IMG/VR virus record: IMGVR_UViG_3300003691_000004
Coordinates: 1-64,000 of that record
Length of the DNA: 64,000 bases
Origin: a virus
Direction: 5' to 3' (one strand)
In this document: in pieces, positions 8,563 to 16,422 of the stretch
How positions within the stretch are numbered: position 1 is the stretch's first letter
How the letters are laid out: the number at the start of each line of letters is the position of its first letter
Notes under the pieces: generated by a model
Database searches by the model: none
What the model was told of the DNA's origin: nothing
The model's input: the letters and a program-made list of their open reading frames with translations, nothing else
Translations under genes and position numbers: made by a program

Positions 8563-10233
8563 ATGGACCCGAGTGAAATCATAGCAGCAGTCAACGAGGC
8601 GCTGCGAAGCGGCGAAGCCGCAACCCCGATCAATCTGCCAGCTGAGTTCGCTCAGGTGTTGGAGCAAGAACACCCGACGTATAAGTTGAATTTGAAGAAA
8701 TGGCTGGATATCGACGCGATGGTAAACGATCAGGTCACAGGATCGGTCCTCGCTTCGTTTCTGCCTCGCGGCACTGACGAGCACCCGTCGGATTACGCTC
8801 GGCGAACATCTCTAGCGAATTTCAAAGGTGAGCTGTCGCCTGTGCTGACTCGCCTAGTTGGAGCGGTTCGCACGAAGCCGCCGACTCGCGACGAGAAGAC
8901 ACTGACTGACTATGGTGACTTCATGAAAAACGTGGACGGTCGCCACACGACGCTTTCGAGGTTTATGGAGGACCGGGCGAAGCAGATCCTAGCCCTGGGC
9001 GTCGCGCCGTTCATTGTGGATCGCCCGATGGTGGGAGACACTGGGTTCGCCAGTGAGGAGACGTCGATGGGTTTCACCAGCGCTGAGCAGACTCGCAAGG
9101 TCGACGACAAAGAGATTCGACTAACGCCCTACAAGATTCACCAGGTGATTAACTGGGACCACGGGACGACCGGGGAGCTACATTGGGTCCGTATTCGAGA
9201 AGTCACCCAGAACTCAACGCCTTACGGAGCGCCGCAGACGGTGACGATCTATCGAGACTGGGATCGCCAGAGCTGGCGAGTGTTCGAGGTCAAAGAGGTC
9301 GTGGTTAACGGTCAGCTTAAAAAAGTTGTGCAATTAGTAGGTCAGGGCGACCACTGGCTGGGAATGGTGCCAATGGTCATGCCGTTCCTAGAGTCGGACG
9401 AGCCGATGTCTTTCTTCTCGCCGATGTTCTACGCCGCGAAGCACGACATCGACAGATTCAGATCCGACGCGGACTACCAGTACTCGCTTTGGGCGCACGG
9501 GAACCCGACCATAAAAAACATCACAAACGACACGCCGAAGCGGCTGGCTCTGGGGCCGAACGCGCAGATCGAGCGCAACCCTGAGTACGGTGAGGACGTG
9601 GAGTACCTCAAGATCCCGATGGACGCCTTCAAGGCGCAACTCCAAAACAAAGAGGATTCACTGACGGGGCTCCGCCGCGTCGCAGGCGTGGACACACTCT
9701 CGGGGCAGGACGACAGTGGGTCACAGAATGCTGTGTCGGGTCGCAGCCGCGCAGTCTCGTTCTCGATCTCGGAGAGTCGAATCTTGGGGCTTTTGAGTGA
9801 GGCGCTGTCAGCTGGCGAGAAACGATTGTTTGAGATCGGTGAGCGCTGGCGGAGTCCTCGAACGAATTTGACGCCGGACGACACGTTATTTACTGGCGAG
9901 ACGGTGTACCCGAGGGCTTTTGGTTTGTCGGACGCGGAGCAATCGATCGCTCAGTGGTTGGAAACTAGAGATTCCATCAACTCGGAGCGCTTCGATCGTG
10001 AGCACCAGTATAAACTCATAGATATGACGCTTGGCGACATTTCGAAGAAAACCCGCGATCTGATCGTGAAAGAGATCAACGCGAACCCGATCCTAGGAGG
10101 ATCGGCTGCACCAGACCCCTTCGAGGAAGAACTGAGCCTGGACGCGGACGACCGCGACCCTAGCGACGCTGCTGACGCAATGGCCGAAGCCGACGCGAAA
10201 TCATTGGAAACGAAGCAGACAGAGAAAATGTAA
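8563..10233 (+). CDS. portal protein (DUF4055-like)
   Basis: 556 aa. The N-terminal region (LTRLVGAVRTKPPTRDEKTL, then FMEDRAKQILALGVAPFIVD) is like DUF4055-type portal proteins, the dodecameric ring at the capsid vertex through which DNA is packaged. The central part holds a long-helix segment (AKHDIDRFRSDADYQYSLWA) and an ELIG-like region (SLTGLRRVAGVDTLSGQDDS). The acidic C-terminal tail (DADDRDPSDAADAMAEADAK) is typical of portals. ATG 8563 follows AGGAACC. Its TAA overlaps the ATG of the lipoprotein gene (TAATGATG), so the two are coupled. Confidence 0.75.
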   Translation: MDPSEIIAAVNEALRSGEAATPINLPAEFAQVLEQEHPTYKLNLKKWLDIDAMVNDQVTGSVLASFLPRGTDEHPSDYARRTSLANFKGELSPVLTRLVGAVRTKPPTRDEKTLTDYGDFMKNVDGRHTTLSRFMEDRAKQILALGVAPFIVDRPMVGDTGFASEETSMGFTSAEQTRKVDDKEIRLTPYKIHQVINWDHGTTGELHWVRIREVTQNSTPYGAPQTVTIYRDWDRQSWRVFEVKEVVVNGQLKKVVQLVGQGDHWLGMVPMVMPFLESDEPMSFFSPMFYAAKHDIDRFRSDADYQYSLWAHGNPTIKNITNDTPKRLALGPNAQIERNPEYGEDVEYLKIPMDAFKAQLQNKEDSLTGLRRVAGVDTLSGQDDSGSQNAVSGRSRAVSFSISESRILGLLSEALSAGEKRLFEIGERWRSPRTNLTPDDTLFTGETVYPRAFGLSDAEQSIAQWLETRDSINSERFDREHQYKLIDMTLGDISKKTRDLIVKEINANPILGGSAAPDPFEEELSLDADDRDPSDAADAMAEADAKSLETKQTEKM

Positions 10234-10853
10234 TGATGAGAACATTAATGATCGCACTGGCAGCAATTTTACTAATGTCGGGATGTCATCTCCATAGAGT
10301 GCCACGCGAGCTGACATTAAATGAGCGACTTGGCCGAGAATGGAGCGACCCAACCCTCGACAGTGACCCTCCGAGGGAAGGGTACGTCGCCTCGGTCAAC
10401 GTCGGCTACCTGGGTAACGACTATGAGGCCTACGGTGAGGAAGCGTCGGCTGACGGCGTCGTGTTTGGAGGTGAGGTGGTCGCATCGGAGTGGTTTCGGC
10501 TCGGCGCGGACGTGTCATACGCGAAGGGAGACATCTACGGGGTCGACCTTAGGCACGCGATCTACACACTCAATGCGAAGGCGTATCCGTTTGGAGCGAC
10601 TGAGAGCCCGGTACAACCTTACGCCCTACTCGGGTACGCGATGTCGTGGGGGTCGTTGGAATACTGGGGACAGACGGAATCATTCACGGCGAACGGGGGG
10701 GCGATAGGTGTCGGAGTGGATTTCCTATTCCCTGGAACTGACATCTTTTCAAGAGCGGAGTATCGAGTGTATGATTGGAGCAGTTCGTCAGACCTCGGTT
10801 TAGACGAAGTGGATCAAGACTCGATCTCGCTAAGTATTGGAGTTCAGTTTTGA
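10233..10853 (+). CDS. outer-membrane beta-barrel lipoprotein
   Basis: 206 aa. Signal peptide with lipobox: MMRTLMIALAAILLMSGC, Cys18 the predicted lipidated residue, followed by HLHR (not Asp at +2, so outer-membrane sorting is expected). From about residue 50 there are alternating beta strands separated by acidic turns (VNVGYLGNDY, WFRLGADVSYAKGD, AIYTLNAKAYPFG, PYALLGYAMSWG, GGAIGVGVDFLFP, FSRAEYRVYDW) and a terminal strand ISLSIGVQF ending in Phe, the outer-membrane insertion signal. This fits an eight-strand OmpA/OMP_b-brl-like barrel. Coupled to portal. A role in superinfection exclusion or host surface change is inference; its position in a virion operon is odd. Confidence 0.75.
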   Translation: MMRTLMIALAAILLMSGCHLHRVPRELTLNERLGREWSDPTLDSDPPREGYVASVNVGYLGNDYEAYGEEASADGVVFGGEVVASEWFRLGADVSYAKGDIYGVDLRHAIYTLNAKAYPFGATESPVQPYALLGYAMSWGSLEYWGQTESFTANGGAIGVGVDFLFPGTDIFSRAEYRVYDWSSSSDLGLDEVDQDSISLSIGVQF

Positions 10854-11149
10854 GTGCGTTTATTTTGGCAACGTCTGATCGGATGCGAATCATCAAAGAC
10901 AGAATCCAGCATCGCCGCGACGCGATACATGACGCCTTGGTGCTTACAGATGACTTGTTTAGTCGCGAGGTGATCGCGGCGCGTAAAATATTGCTTGGGG
11001 CAACGCACGGTGAATTGGGTTTGATCTCCGCGATGCAGTCGGCTGCTTTCCTCTTGTCGCTGATGCCAATTCACTCCAAGCCTAACGAGGTAATTTTGTT
11101 GCTGAAGAGTGCGATCGATTACCAGCCAGGTGACCCTGAAAGGTTATAA
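10850..11149 (+). CDS. hypothetical helical protein, 99 aa
   Basis: I choose TTG 10850, which overlaps the TGA of the barrel gene (TTGA); the open frame upstream lies inside the barrel gene. Predicted all-helical (IKDRIQHRRDAIHDALVLTD…), no cysteine. Stop overlaps the next ATG (TAATG). Unknown function. Confidence 0.55.
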   Translation: MSAFILATSDRMRIIKDRIQHRRDAIHDALVLTDDLFSREVIAARKILLGATHGELGLISAMQSAAFLLSLMPIHSKPNEVILLLKSAIDYQPGDPERL

Positions 11150-11427
11150 TGGTTGCGGTTAACAAAGAGTGGATTCCCTCCGGGGGATTGATGATGATTA
11201 CATGGCGTGAAGATCTACCACCTAAAAAATACATCTTAGTTACAGCCATAGATCGCGCCTACATCGCCAGGACTACAACAGGTGAGCTGGTCTTTCGTGA
11301 CGGCAAACCTGCGTTGTTAATGCTTGAGGAGGGCGCTGTGCACATCGACGACATCTACGATATGACTGGCGCGTTCCGGGTCAGCCGAGCAACTAAACAA
11401 AAATGGCCTGGAGCTGCGACGCTGTAA
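11149..11427 (+). CDS. hypothetical protein, 92 aa
   Basis: ATG in TAATG overlap with the preceding gene. Beta-type sequence with LPPKKYILVTAIDRAYIAR; ends in basic KQKWPGAATL. No domain recognised. Member of the small-gene operon. Confidence 0.6.
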   Translation: MVAVNKEWIPSGGLMMITWREDLPPKKYILVTAIDRAYIARTTTGELVFRDGKPALLMLEEGAVHIDDIYDMTGAFRVSRATKQKWPGAATL

Positions 11428-11651
11428 TGGAGAACTCAATTGAGCTATCGAGATTTGACAACTGCGGTAGCTTTCGCGTCTCAGTGGATGACATCTCAAT
11501 AATACAGCAAGCGGGACCGAGTACGTTAATCATAACAAACAAACAGACATCTCTCTTGGTGAAGGAGAGTGTCGCTCAAGTGGAACTTAAAGTAATGGAG
11601 GCCAAGAGATCGTGGACGCAGCTAAGAGATGGAATCATAAGAAAGCGGTAG
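11427..11651 (+). CDS. hypothetical protein, 74 aa
   Basis: Start at ATG 11427 (TAATG overlap), not at 11403. Two-part: beta N-terminus (ELSRFDNCGSFRVSVDDISI) and a helical, basic C-terminus. Overlaps the next gene by about 40 nt in another frame. Confidence 0.5.
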   Translation: MENSIELSRFDNCGSFRVSVDDISIIQQAGPSTLIITNKQTSLLVKESVAQVELKVMEAKRSWTQLRDGIIRKR

Positions 11652-11992
11652 AAGCTCAACCGACAGCGAACAGGTCTGGGTTTTACGTAGGCGCTATGTA
11701 TGGGCAGCCGGGGATCATGGCTGGACTGAACGCCATAGACGTTAGTGTTTACGACGTTTGGTGCTTCATTGTCAACGGCCAAGAGATCAATATGGCCCCA
11801 CCCCCTGATTGCTACCCTTACGAAACGCCACCGTCCCCGCTGCGAGCCGAGTTAGATTCCGCACTAAAAAGCGCTCTGATCGACAAGCAGGATCTAGAAT
11901 TAATGAACGTCAGCAGCATCGGTAAGCTTGAAGACGTGATTGACACTTTGAGACTAATGATCCAACTAGACGACCAGGGGCTTTTGTCATGA
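11612..11992 (+). CDS. hypothetical protein, 126 aa
   Basis: GTG start at 11612 with GAGATC upstream. N-terminal half is proline/tyrosine-rich (YGQPGIMAGLNAIDVSVYDV), C-terminal half helical and acidic (SALKSALIDKQDLELMNVSS). Stop overlaps the methyltransferase start (ATGA). Unknown. Confidence 0.55.
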   Translation: MDAAKRWNHKKAVEAQPTANRSGFYVGAMYGQPGIMAGLNAIDVSVYDVWCFIVNGQEINMAPPPDCYPYETPPSPLRAELDSALKSALIDKQDLELMNVSSIGKLEDVIDTLRLMIQLDDQGLLS

Positions 11993-12513
11993 CAGAGAGT
12001 GAAGACTACACCAAGCAGGACTTGAAGAAGTACTACGGCAAGGACAACGCCTTTGACTTCGAGTACTTGCTCGACGACGCTTATCTGAACGTCGCGATGC
12101 TGCATGTTGGTTGTGGTAGCGGCGAGATAATGACAAAGTCTCGCGAGCATTGGGACGGCGTAGATTTCAATGAGAACTTGCATTACCTCTGGGACGAGCT
12201 AGACGTCTCCGCCCGCACTGGCGACGTCCGTGATATGCACTGGATTAGTCCAGAGCAGTACGACTACACGTTCTCAGTCGATTTCTTCGAGCACCTCAAA
12301 CCTGAAGACGTGCCGAAGGTGGTAGCTGAGCTGACGCGCGTTGCACCGCACGGAATCCACGTCATCGACCGTGCACCGCTGTCATACTTCAGGGGGACAG
12401 GGAACAAGAATTTGCACCCCTCAGGCGGCCTGTGTGGGGACGAGTGGTTAGCTCACTTCCCAACGCACGCGACCATGACTCAAACGAAACGTCACGTAAC
12501 AATTAAGTGGTAA
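11989..12513 (+). CDS. class I SAM-dependent methyltransferase-like protein
   Basis: 174 aa. Motif I-like MLHVGCGSGEIM near residue 37, an acidic position after strand 2 (WDGVDFNENL), DVRDMHW for motif II/III and YDYTFSVDFFEHLKPEDVP for motif IV with the DFFEHL element typical of methyltransf_11/25 proteins. It is shorter than most (about 200-250 aa), ending near HVTIKW. The substrate cannot be read from sequence; in a phage it may be a glycan, small molecule or protein. Coupled by ATGA to the gene before. Confidence 0.75.
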   Translation: MTESEDYTKQDLKKYYGKDNAFDFEYLLDDAYLNVAMLHVGCGSGEIMTKSREHWDGVDFNENLHYLWDELDVSARTGDVRDMHWISPEQYDYTFSVDFFEHLKPEDVPKVVAELTRVAPHGIHVIDRAPLSYFRGTGNKNLHPSGGLCGDEWLAHFPTHATMTQTKRHVTIKW

Positions 12514-12523
12514 GGATCGATTA

Positions 12524-12787
12524 ATGCATCGAACAATTAAAAGAGCGATTTTCTTCACAGCGCTAGCAACTCTAATCGGCGTCCCTCTCTTTATGGGTGT
12601 TGTCACTCACCAAAAAGAGAAGGCTCAATCGACAGCGATCTATGAGTTAGTTCAGCCGCGAATGAAGAGTCAATTTGTAACGGGAGTCTGGTTTGACGAT
12701 TTTGGTAGGCCGATCGCTGGCGTAGATCTCACAACAGGATATGAAGTATTTTTCAGTGGAACTTTCAGATTAAGGGGTCAGCAATGA
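12524..12787 (+). CDS. small membrane protein, 87 aa
   Basis: One N-terminal membrane segment (about residues 9-27, IFFTALATLIGVPLFMGVV) after a basic N-terminus, then a 60-residue, probably periplasmic, tail. GGATCG precedes ATG. Stop overlaps next ATG (ATGAGTG). Unknown. Confidence 0.6.
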   Translation: MHRTIKRAIFFTALATLIGVPLFMGVVTHQKEKAQSTAIYELVQPRMKSQFVTGVWFDDFGRPIAGVDLTTGYEVFFSGTFRLRGQQ

Positions 12788-13131
12788 GTGCAATGCAATG
12801 GATCGATTCGAAGCGCGACGGTTATCCGCAAATGGATTGCGAAACCGAGATGTGGTTTACGTGTAACGACTTCAAAGAACAGGGTGTTTACGTATCCGTG
12901 CCATTCGAAAGTTTGCGCCGATACAGATACTACTGCCCAGTATCAACATTGAGTTTACCTGAGATCCCAGAGACGCCGATTTACAGGTATCTAAAGCAGC
13001 AAGTGAAAGAACTCAACGAGAGCAGGCCATGCTTAAGCACACTGTACTATGACGGGCGACTAGACTCGCTTAACCATGCAATTAGCCAAGAAAGAGCAGG
13101 TAATTTCGATGAGAAACTTCAAGTGGAATAA
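12784..13131 (+). CDS. hypothetical protein, 115 aa, paralogue of the 15712 gene
   Basis: MSAMQWIDSKRDGYPQMDCE… then SLRRYRYYCPVSTLSLPEIP. The block ELRKWEYYCPYPV in the gene at 15712 matches RRYRYYCPV here, and both have a short W(Y/F)xT segment about 25 residues upstream, so the two look like diverged copies. No known function. Confidence 0.6.
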   Translation: MSAMQWIDSKRDGYPQMDCETEMWFTCNDFKEQGVYVSVPFESLRRYRYYCPVSTLSLPEIPETPIYRYLKQQVKELNESRPCLSTLYYDGRLDSLNHAISQERAGNFDEKLQVE

Positions 13132-13432
13132 GCAATCTGAAACGCCAGCACCAGCCGACCCACCAGAAGAACACTACTTCATTGGCGCAAACTCCAAACA
13201 GGAGATGATGTGCCCAGACGACGTGATAGCAACCAGCGTCCCTGGTTATTACAATTACTGGGCTGGCCCGTTCATTATCGATGACTACAAAGAGTCCCCT
13301 GAGTATTTGAAGTCGTTAGTTAAGTCGATCGAGTACTTCGAAGAAAGTGGAATCCACGAAAAGGACCAATACAAAAAAGGCGTCCTAGCTGGATACCGCG
13401 ACGCTGTAGCGCAAATAATGAAAGAGCTATAG
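13109..13432 (+). CDS. hypothetical protein, 107 aa
   Basis: ATG 13109 is preceded by AGCAGGTAA, better than the in-frame 13076 start. Proline-rich N-terminus (NKQSETPAPADPPEEHYFIG), acidic helical C-terminus. Overlaps the previous gene by 23 nt. Unknown. Confidence 0.55.
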   Translation: MRNFKWNKQSETPAPADPPEEHYFIGANSKQEMMCPDDVIATSVPGYYNYWAGPFIIDDYKESPEYLKSLVKSIEYFEESGIHEKDQYKKGVLAGYRDAVAQIMKEL

Positions 13433-13489
13433 CGCTCTGATCTGAGAATCGACGTTAGTATTAATTCAACCAATGAAAGCAGGTGAACG

Positions 13490-13690
13490 ATGAGTAGTGA
13501 ATGGACAGCGGATGTAAGCGCAAGTGTTGGAGGTCTATCCTCGACGCTGTTGATTGTTTTTGTAGTACTAAAACTAACAGGTGTCATCGATTGGTCGTGG
13601 TGGTGGGTGATGTCTCCATTGTGGATCTCGATGTTGATTGTTGTGGTTTCCATCGTTGTTTTAGTTTGCATGGCTAGGAGTATGCGATGA
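13490..13690 (+). CDS. two-helix membrane protein, 66 aa
   Basis: Two hydrophobic segments: about residues 18-33 and 43-60 (WISMLIVVVSIVVLVCMA), separated by a WSWWW turn, with a basic C-terminus. AGCAGGTGAACG precedes ATG. The length and topology would fit a small holin, but it is far from the lysis-like cluster at 49 kb, so I leave function open. A 57-bp gap precedes it. Confidence 0.55.
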   Translation: MSSEWTADVSASVGGLSSTLLIVFVVLKLTGVIDWSWWWVMSPLWISMLIVVVSIVVLVCMARSMR

Positions 13691-14001
13691 GTAAGATCCG
13701 AGTGACGTTCAATGACGGTTCCACCCTGATATTGGAGGACATTTCCAAGCTTCAAGATAGCGGAAACTGGGTAAACATCGAGCGCATCATGCCTTTGCTG
13801 GGCGAGCCTGATACGAGTAATAGCAGAGTAGTGAAGTACAACTTCAAGGACGACGCTAAAGATCCTTGCTCGATCCGTGTTTGGGATTCATCAATAAGAA
13901 TGTCTTGCATAAACGACGACAATAGTTGTGTGAGCTTCTCAAAAGCAATGGCAGCGGAGCTATGGCCTATCGTGAAGAAGTTCGCAGAGGGTGAAGCATG
14001 A
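13687..14001 (+). CDS. hypothetical protein, 104 aa
   Basis: MSKIRVTFNDGSTLILEDIS…; beta-rich with a helical end (SKAMAAELWPIVKKFAEGEA). ATGA overlaps on both sides. Unknown. Confidence 0.55.
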   Translation: MSKIRVTFNDGSTLILEDISKLQDSGNWVNIERIMPLLGEPDTSNSRVVKYNFKDDAKDPCSIRVWDSSIRMSCINDDNSCVSFSKAMAAELWPIVKKFAEGEA

Positions 14002-14366
14002 GCGACATCCCAAATTGCCCCTGCTGCGGCGGTGAGGCTACAGAGATCGATGACCCCTACGCCCTCGGTGTGCTTTGGTCCGTACGTTGTGTTGACTGTG
14101 GGCTAGAGACAGCGCAGTTCAGGGCTAAAGCCGGAGCCATAGCCGCCTGGAGCAAACGCGCTGACGGTTGGGTGAGTGTTGAGGATCGATTGCCAGAGAA
14201 TACAAAATATTGGTGCTATGAGGTCTGGCACGATAAGGCCGAATACTTATGGGAAAAGCGCGAGATCAATTGCCGTTGGGATGGTGAGACCTTCCGTTGT
14301 GATGACGATCTACCGATTGAAAAAGTGACTCATTGGCGGCTACAAACGGAAGGCCCGAGCGCATGA
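13998..14366 (+). CDS. Lar-like zinc ribbon fused to DUF551
   Basis: 122 aa. Residues 1-55 are a zinc ribbon (CPCCGGEA … VRCVDCGLET, then A…AAWSKRA) as in Lar-type restriction-alleviation proteins. Residues ~55-122 match DUF551: W(V/I)SVEDRLPE at the start and VTHWRL near the end. Both modules are common in phage early genes, often as separate genes; the fusion is also seen. Lar-type proteins counter host type I restriction in some phages; here the function is inferred only. The last 19 bases are part of a thrice-repeated junction sequence. Confidence 0.75.
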   Translation: MSDIPNCPCCGGEATEIDDPYALGVLWSVRCVDCGLETAQFRAKAGAIAAWSKRADGWVSVEDRLPENTKYWCYEVWHDKAEYLWEKREINCRWDGETFRCDDDLPIEKVTHWRLQTEGPSA

Positions 14367-14590
14367 CTGACAACTACTTCGACCCAAACGAAACGGTGAC
14401 ACTTGGGGAACTAAGAAAGCTCCTGCTCGACAAGGTGAAGATCTTAGATGCTCTAGCGCACCATCACACAGAGAACCACCCAAGCGAAAAGGATTTAATC
14501 TTAAGGTTGCGTGAGGGTGGGGCTGTTTGTTTGGAGATTTGGTCCGAGATTGCAACTATGGACAAACTACCGGAAGGCCCGAGCACATGA
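14363..14590 (+). CDS. hypothetical helical protein, 75 aa
   Basis: MTDNYFDPNETVTLGELRKL…, predicted helical, ends KLPEGPST. Start chosen at the ATGA overlap (14363). One of three adjacent genes with the same C-terminal EGPS ending. Confidence 0.6.
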   Translation: MTDNYFDPNETVTLGELRKLLLDKVKILDALAHHHTENHPSEKDLILRLREGGAVCLEIWSEIATMDKLPEGPST

Positions 14591-14793
14591 AGTCATGTAA
14601 AAATTGTGGGGTTGGATCAGACTGGAGTGGTGGTCATATCGATGATCTCTGCGATCGGTGCCGAGGAAATCTCATACCTTACGTGCCCATCGATGTAAAT
14701 CAGGAGGTAGTGAGCCGAATCGTGCCAAAGGCACTGCAAGAAAAAGTCAGGAAACTAATAGCTAATTGGAAAGAGGAAGGTCCGAGCGCATGA
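14587..14793 (+). CDS. zinc-ribbon protein, 68 aa
   Basis: MKSCKNCGVGSDWSGGHIDD followed by LCDRCRGNLIPY: two CxxC pairs (CKNC, CDRC) 17 residues apart form a zinc ribbon, then a helical tail ending KEEGPSA. ATGA overlaps at both ends. Confidence 0.65.
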   Translation: MKSCKNCGVGSDWSGGHIDDLCDRCRGNLIPYVPIDVNQEVVSRIVPKALQEKVRKLIANWKEEGPSA

Positions 14794-15038
14794 GCAGATT
14801 TCAATGCATCGTGTGCGGCACAGAATATGACTACATGCCTGACCCCTGCCCCTTGTGCTGACCCAAACCCAAATCAATCGAAGACCACGCGAGCGACCTG
14901 AAGGCTTGGCTTGTTGAGCGGGAGTTGACGATTGACATCGAAGCGGGGCAAGTCGATTTGAATTTGCGCGAGACTCATTTCGTGAACCTGCTGGGCTCAC
15001 TCATTGACGTTGACGAGATCGGATATGGCTGTGAGTAG
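14790..15038 (+). CDS. zinc-ribbon protein interrupted by one in-frame UGA
   Basis: From ATG 14790 the frame reads MSRFQCIVCGTEYDYMPDPC PLC and then TGA (14859-14861). The same frame stays open for 58 further codons (PKPKSIEDHASDLKAWLVER…) to TAG at 15036-15038, ending inside the start of the next gene as is normal here. The two CxxC pairs end directly at the UGA, where such ribbons usually have Gly (a GGA to TGA change would do it). Either a nonsense mutation/pseudogene or sequencing error, or read-through/recoding. The 23-residue ribbon may also be functional alone. Confidence 0.5.
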
Positions 15039-15255
15039 TGCTGACGAAACTGTGAAGGCTTTAGTCGCACTTACCGCCTTCTTTACGTGCTTGTTCTGCC
15101 TGGCAACATGCAGATTAACCTACAACGTAACCATTAAAAACTACAGCCAGATCACCTTCCCCACGCACAACGAATCCGCCACCTACACGCTCACCGAAGA
15201 CGAGTTGGACAAGGTGCGGGAGTTTAAGATTACGCTTGTTAAGGAGCGGGAATGA
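15025..15255 (+). CDS. small membrane protein, 76 aa
   Basis: Start ATG 15025 overlaps the end of the previous frame. One membrane segment (about residues 13-30, ALVALTAFFTCLFCLATC) followed by a soluble part ending KITLVKERE. Stop overlaps next ATG (ATGACAAATC). Confidence 0.55.
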   Translation: MAVSSADETVKALVALTAFFTCLFCLATCRLTYNVTIKNYSQITFPTHNESATYTLTEDELDKVREFKITLVKERE

Positions 15256-15521
15256 CAAATCCCATCAAAGGTGCAGTTAGAGTACGTAAAAAGTCTCCAG
15301 AAGGATGGGCCATACAGTACACGGGAGACAACATTAAAGACGTTGCCCGGTTGTTAGACAGGAGAGGGTACGCTTCTAAAGTTTGGGTAGAGACTATCGA
15401 AAAGCATATACCTATCGGTAACTGGGTTATGAAGTACGACCGCAAAGGTGAGATAATAGCCAACGACCAAGAGGAATGGTTTTTTAGGATACACGAACTC
15501 GTTAAGGAGCGCACAGAATGA
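15252..15521 (+). CDS. hypothetical protein, 89 aa
   Basis: VRVRKKSPEGWAIQYTGDNI… then IPIGNWVMKYDRKGEI, WFFRIHEL. This layout (a 'G(D/N)W(V/L)' strand followed by an aromatic end) resembles the widespread small phage proteins with PGDYGLRIGDWL motifs; the role is unknown. ATGA overlap on both sides; the GTTAAGGAGCG block before the next gene repeats that before its own start. Confidence 0.6.
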   Translation: MTNPIKGAVRVRKKSPEGWAIQYTGDNIKDVARLLDRRGYASKVWVETIEKHIPIGNWVMKYDRKGEIIANDQEEWFFRIHELVKERTE

Positions 15522-15715
15522 CTGATAAGATTGAAGACGAAGACACCATCGAAGTGACCTTTGAGGGGTGTAGTGGAGAAAAGTTGACATCCGAGGAAGT
15601 CACAGAGCATTCGGATTTAGTTAAGGTCGTTGTAGCTCTTTGGGAAGATGCTGGTGAAGAGATAGGTTCGAGTAAGTACGATGTGACTATCAGGCTGAAG
15701 AGGTGTACAGGATGA
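15518..15715 (+). CDS. hypothetical acidic protein, 65 aa
   Basis: MTDKIEDEDTIEVTFEGCSG…, very acidic N-terminus and basic end (YDVTIRLKRCTG). GGAGCG upstream. Unknown. Confidence 0.55.
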   Translation: MTDKIEDEDTIEVTFEGCSGEKLTSEEVTEHSDLVKVVVALWEDAGEEIGSSKYDVTIRLKRCTG

Positions 15716-16020
15716 CTGACAAACTCCAGTGGCGACGAACTAGCGATGGTCTGCCCAGTGAGCACTGTGAGAGTGGTAAGTGGTATGTAACGGATTCCTA
15801 CAAGGGCGGCATAGTAAACGTAACAAACGACAGGAGGGAACTTAGAAAGTGGGAATACTATTGCCCCTATCCAGTCATCGCGCCACCAGCAAAGCCGGAT
15901 AGCAAGTTGGTGAAGTGGTTGATGCCGCTGTTCTCTAAGCCTGAACATCATAGAAGCACAATCTCAGGGATCTTGCTTCAAACCATATTTGACAAAGCCA
16001 CGAACGGGGATTTCGATTAG
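15712..16020 (+). CDS. hypothetical protein, 102 aa, paralogue of the 12784 gene
   Basis: Start at ATG 15712 (ATGA overlap, after AGG). Shares a W(Y)VT…ELRKWEYYCPYPV layout with the 12784 gene. Begins MTDKLQW, like its neighbours starting MTDN and MTDK, which suggests duplicated modules. Unknown function. Confidence 0.6.
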   Translation: MTDKLQWRRTSDGLPSEHCESGKWYVTDSYKGGIVNVTNDRRELRKWEYYCPYPVIAPPAKPDSKLVKWLMPLFSKPEHHRSTISGILLQTIFDKATNGDFD

Positions 16021-16171
16021 GCGTGAAGGTAATTTCATCGATGGTTTTCTTGACGTAGTAACCAGCGCAGAGCTTGGGATGTTTGTCGCTGTATTCATGT
16101 TGGTTTCATTCATTCCGCTTTCCATAATGGCCTGTGCGTTCTTCAGCGAGAGAAGTAAGTTGAGAAGGTGA
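15989..16171 (+). CDS. single-pass membrane protein, 60 aa
   Basis: Likely starts at TTG 15989 inside the previous gene. One strong membrane segment (about residues 31-53, MFVAVFMLVSFIPLSIMACAFF) and a basic C-terminus (SERSKLRR). Stop overlaps the GTG of the next gene (GTGA). Confidence 0.5.
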   Translation: MTKPRTGISIRREGNFIDGFLDVVTSAELGMFVAVFMLVSFIPLSIMACAFFSERSKLRR

Positions 16172-16422
16172 AGATAGTCCCCTACGACTGGAACATGAAC
16201 ACGAACCGAGTCTCGATAAGCGAGTACTTGAAAGCGAAGGAAGCCGTGAATAACACCCACTTCAGAAACCCACACGAGGAACCATCACCCGAAGACATCG
16301 ATCACAATCTTGGTGGATGGATGGCCGACTACACGGTCGAGGAATTGGAAATGATTCACAGCGACGAGAAACTTCACGAGGCCAAGGACCATCGGGCCAT
16401 GGAGGAGAATGACAATGAGTGA
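16168..16422 (+). CDS. hypothetical acidic protein, 84 aa
   Basis: GTG start overlapping TGA. Rich in Asp, Glu and His (HNLGGWMADYTVEELEMIHS); predicted helical C-terminus. Unknown. Confidence 0.5.
   Translation: MKIVPYDWNMNTNRVSISEYLKAKEAVNNTHFRNPHEEPSPEDIDHNLGGWMADYTVEELEMIHSDEKLHEAKDHRAMEENDNE

Larger units (their letters stand above)
14348..14793 (+). repeat. gene-junction repeat, three copies
   Basis: GGAAGGYCCGAGCRCATGA occurs at 14348-14366, 14572-14590 and 14775-14793. Each copy encodes the EGPS(A/T) C-terminus of one gene and carries the ATGA stop-start of the next; its GGAAGG may serve as ribosome binding site. This suggests genes were added by recombination between junctions. Confidence 0.8.
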
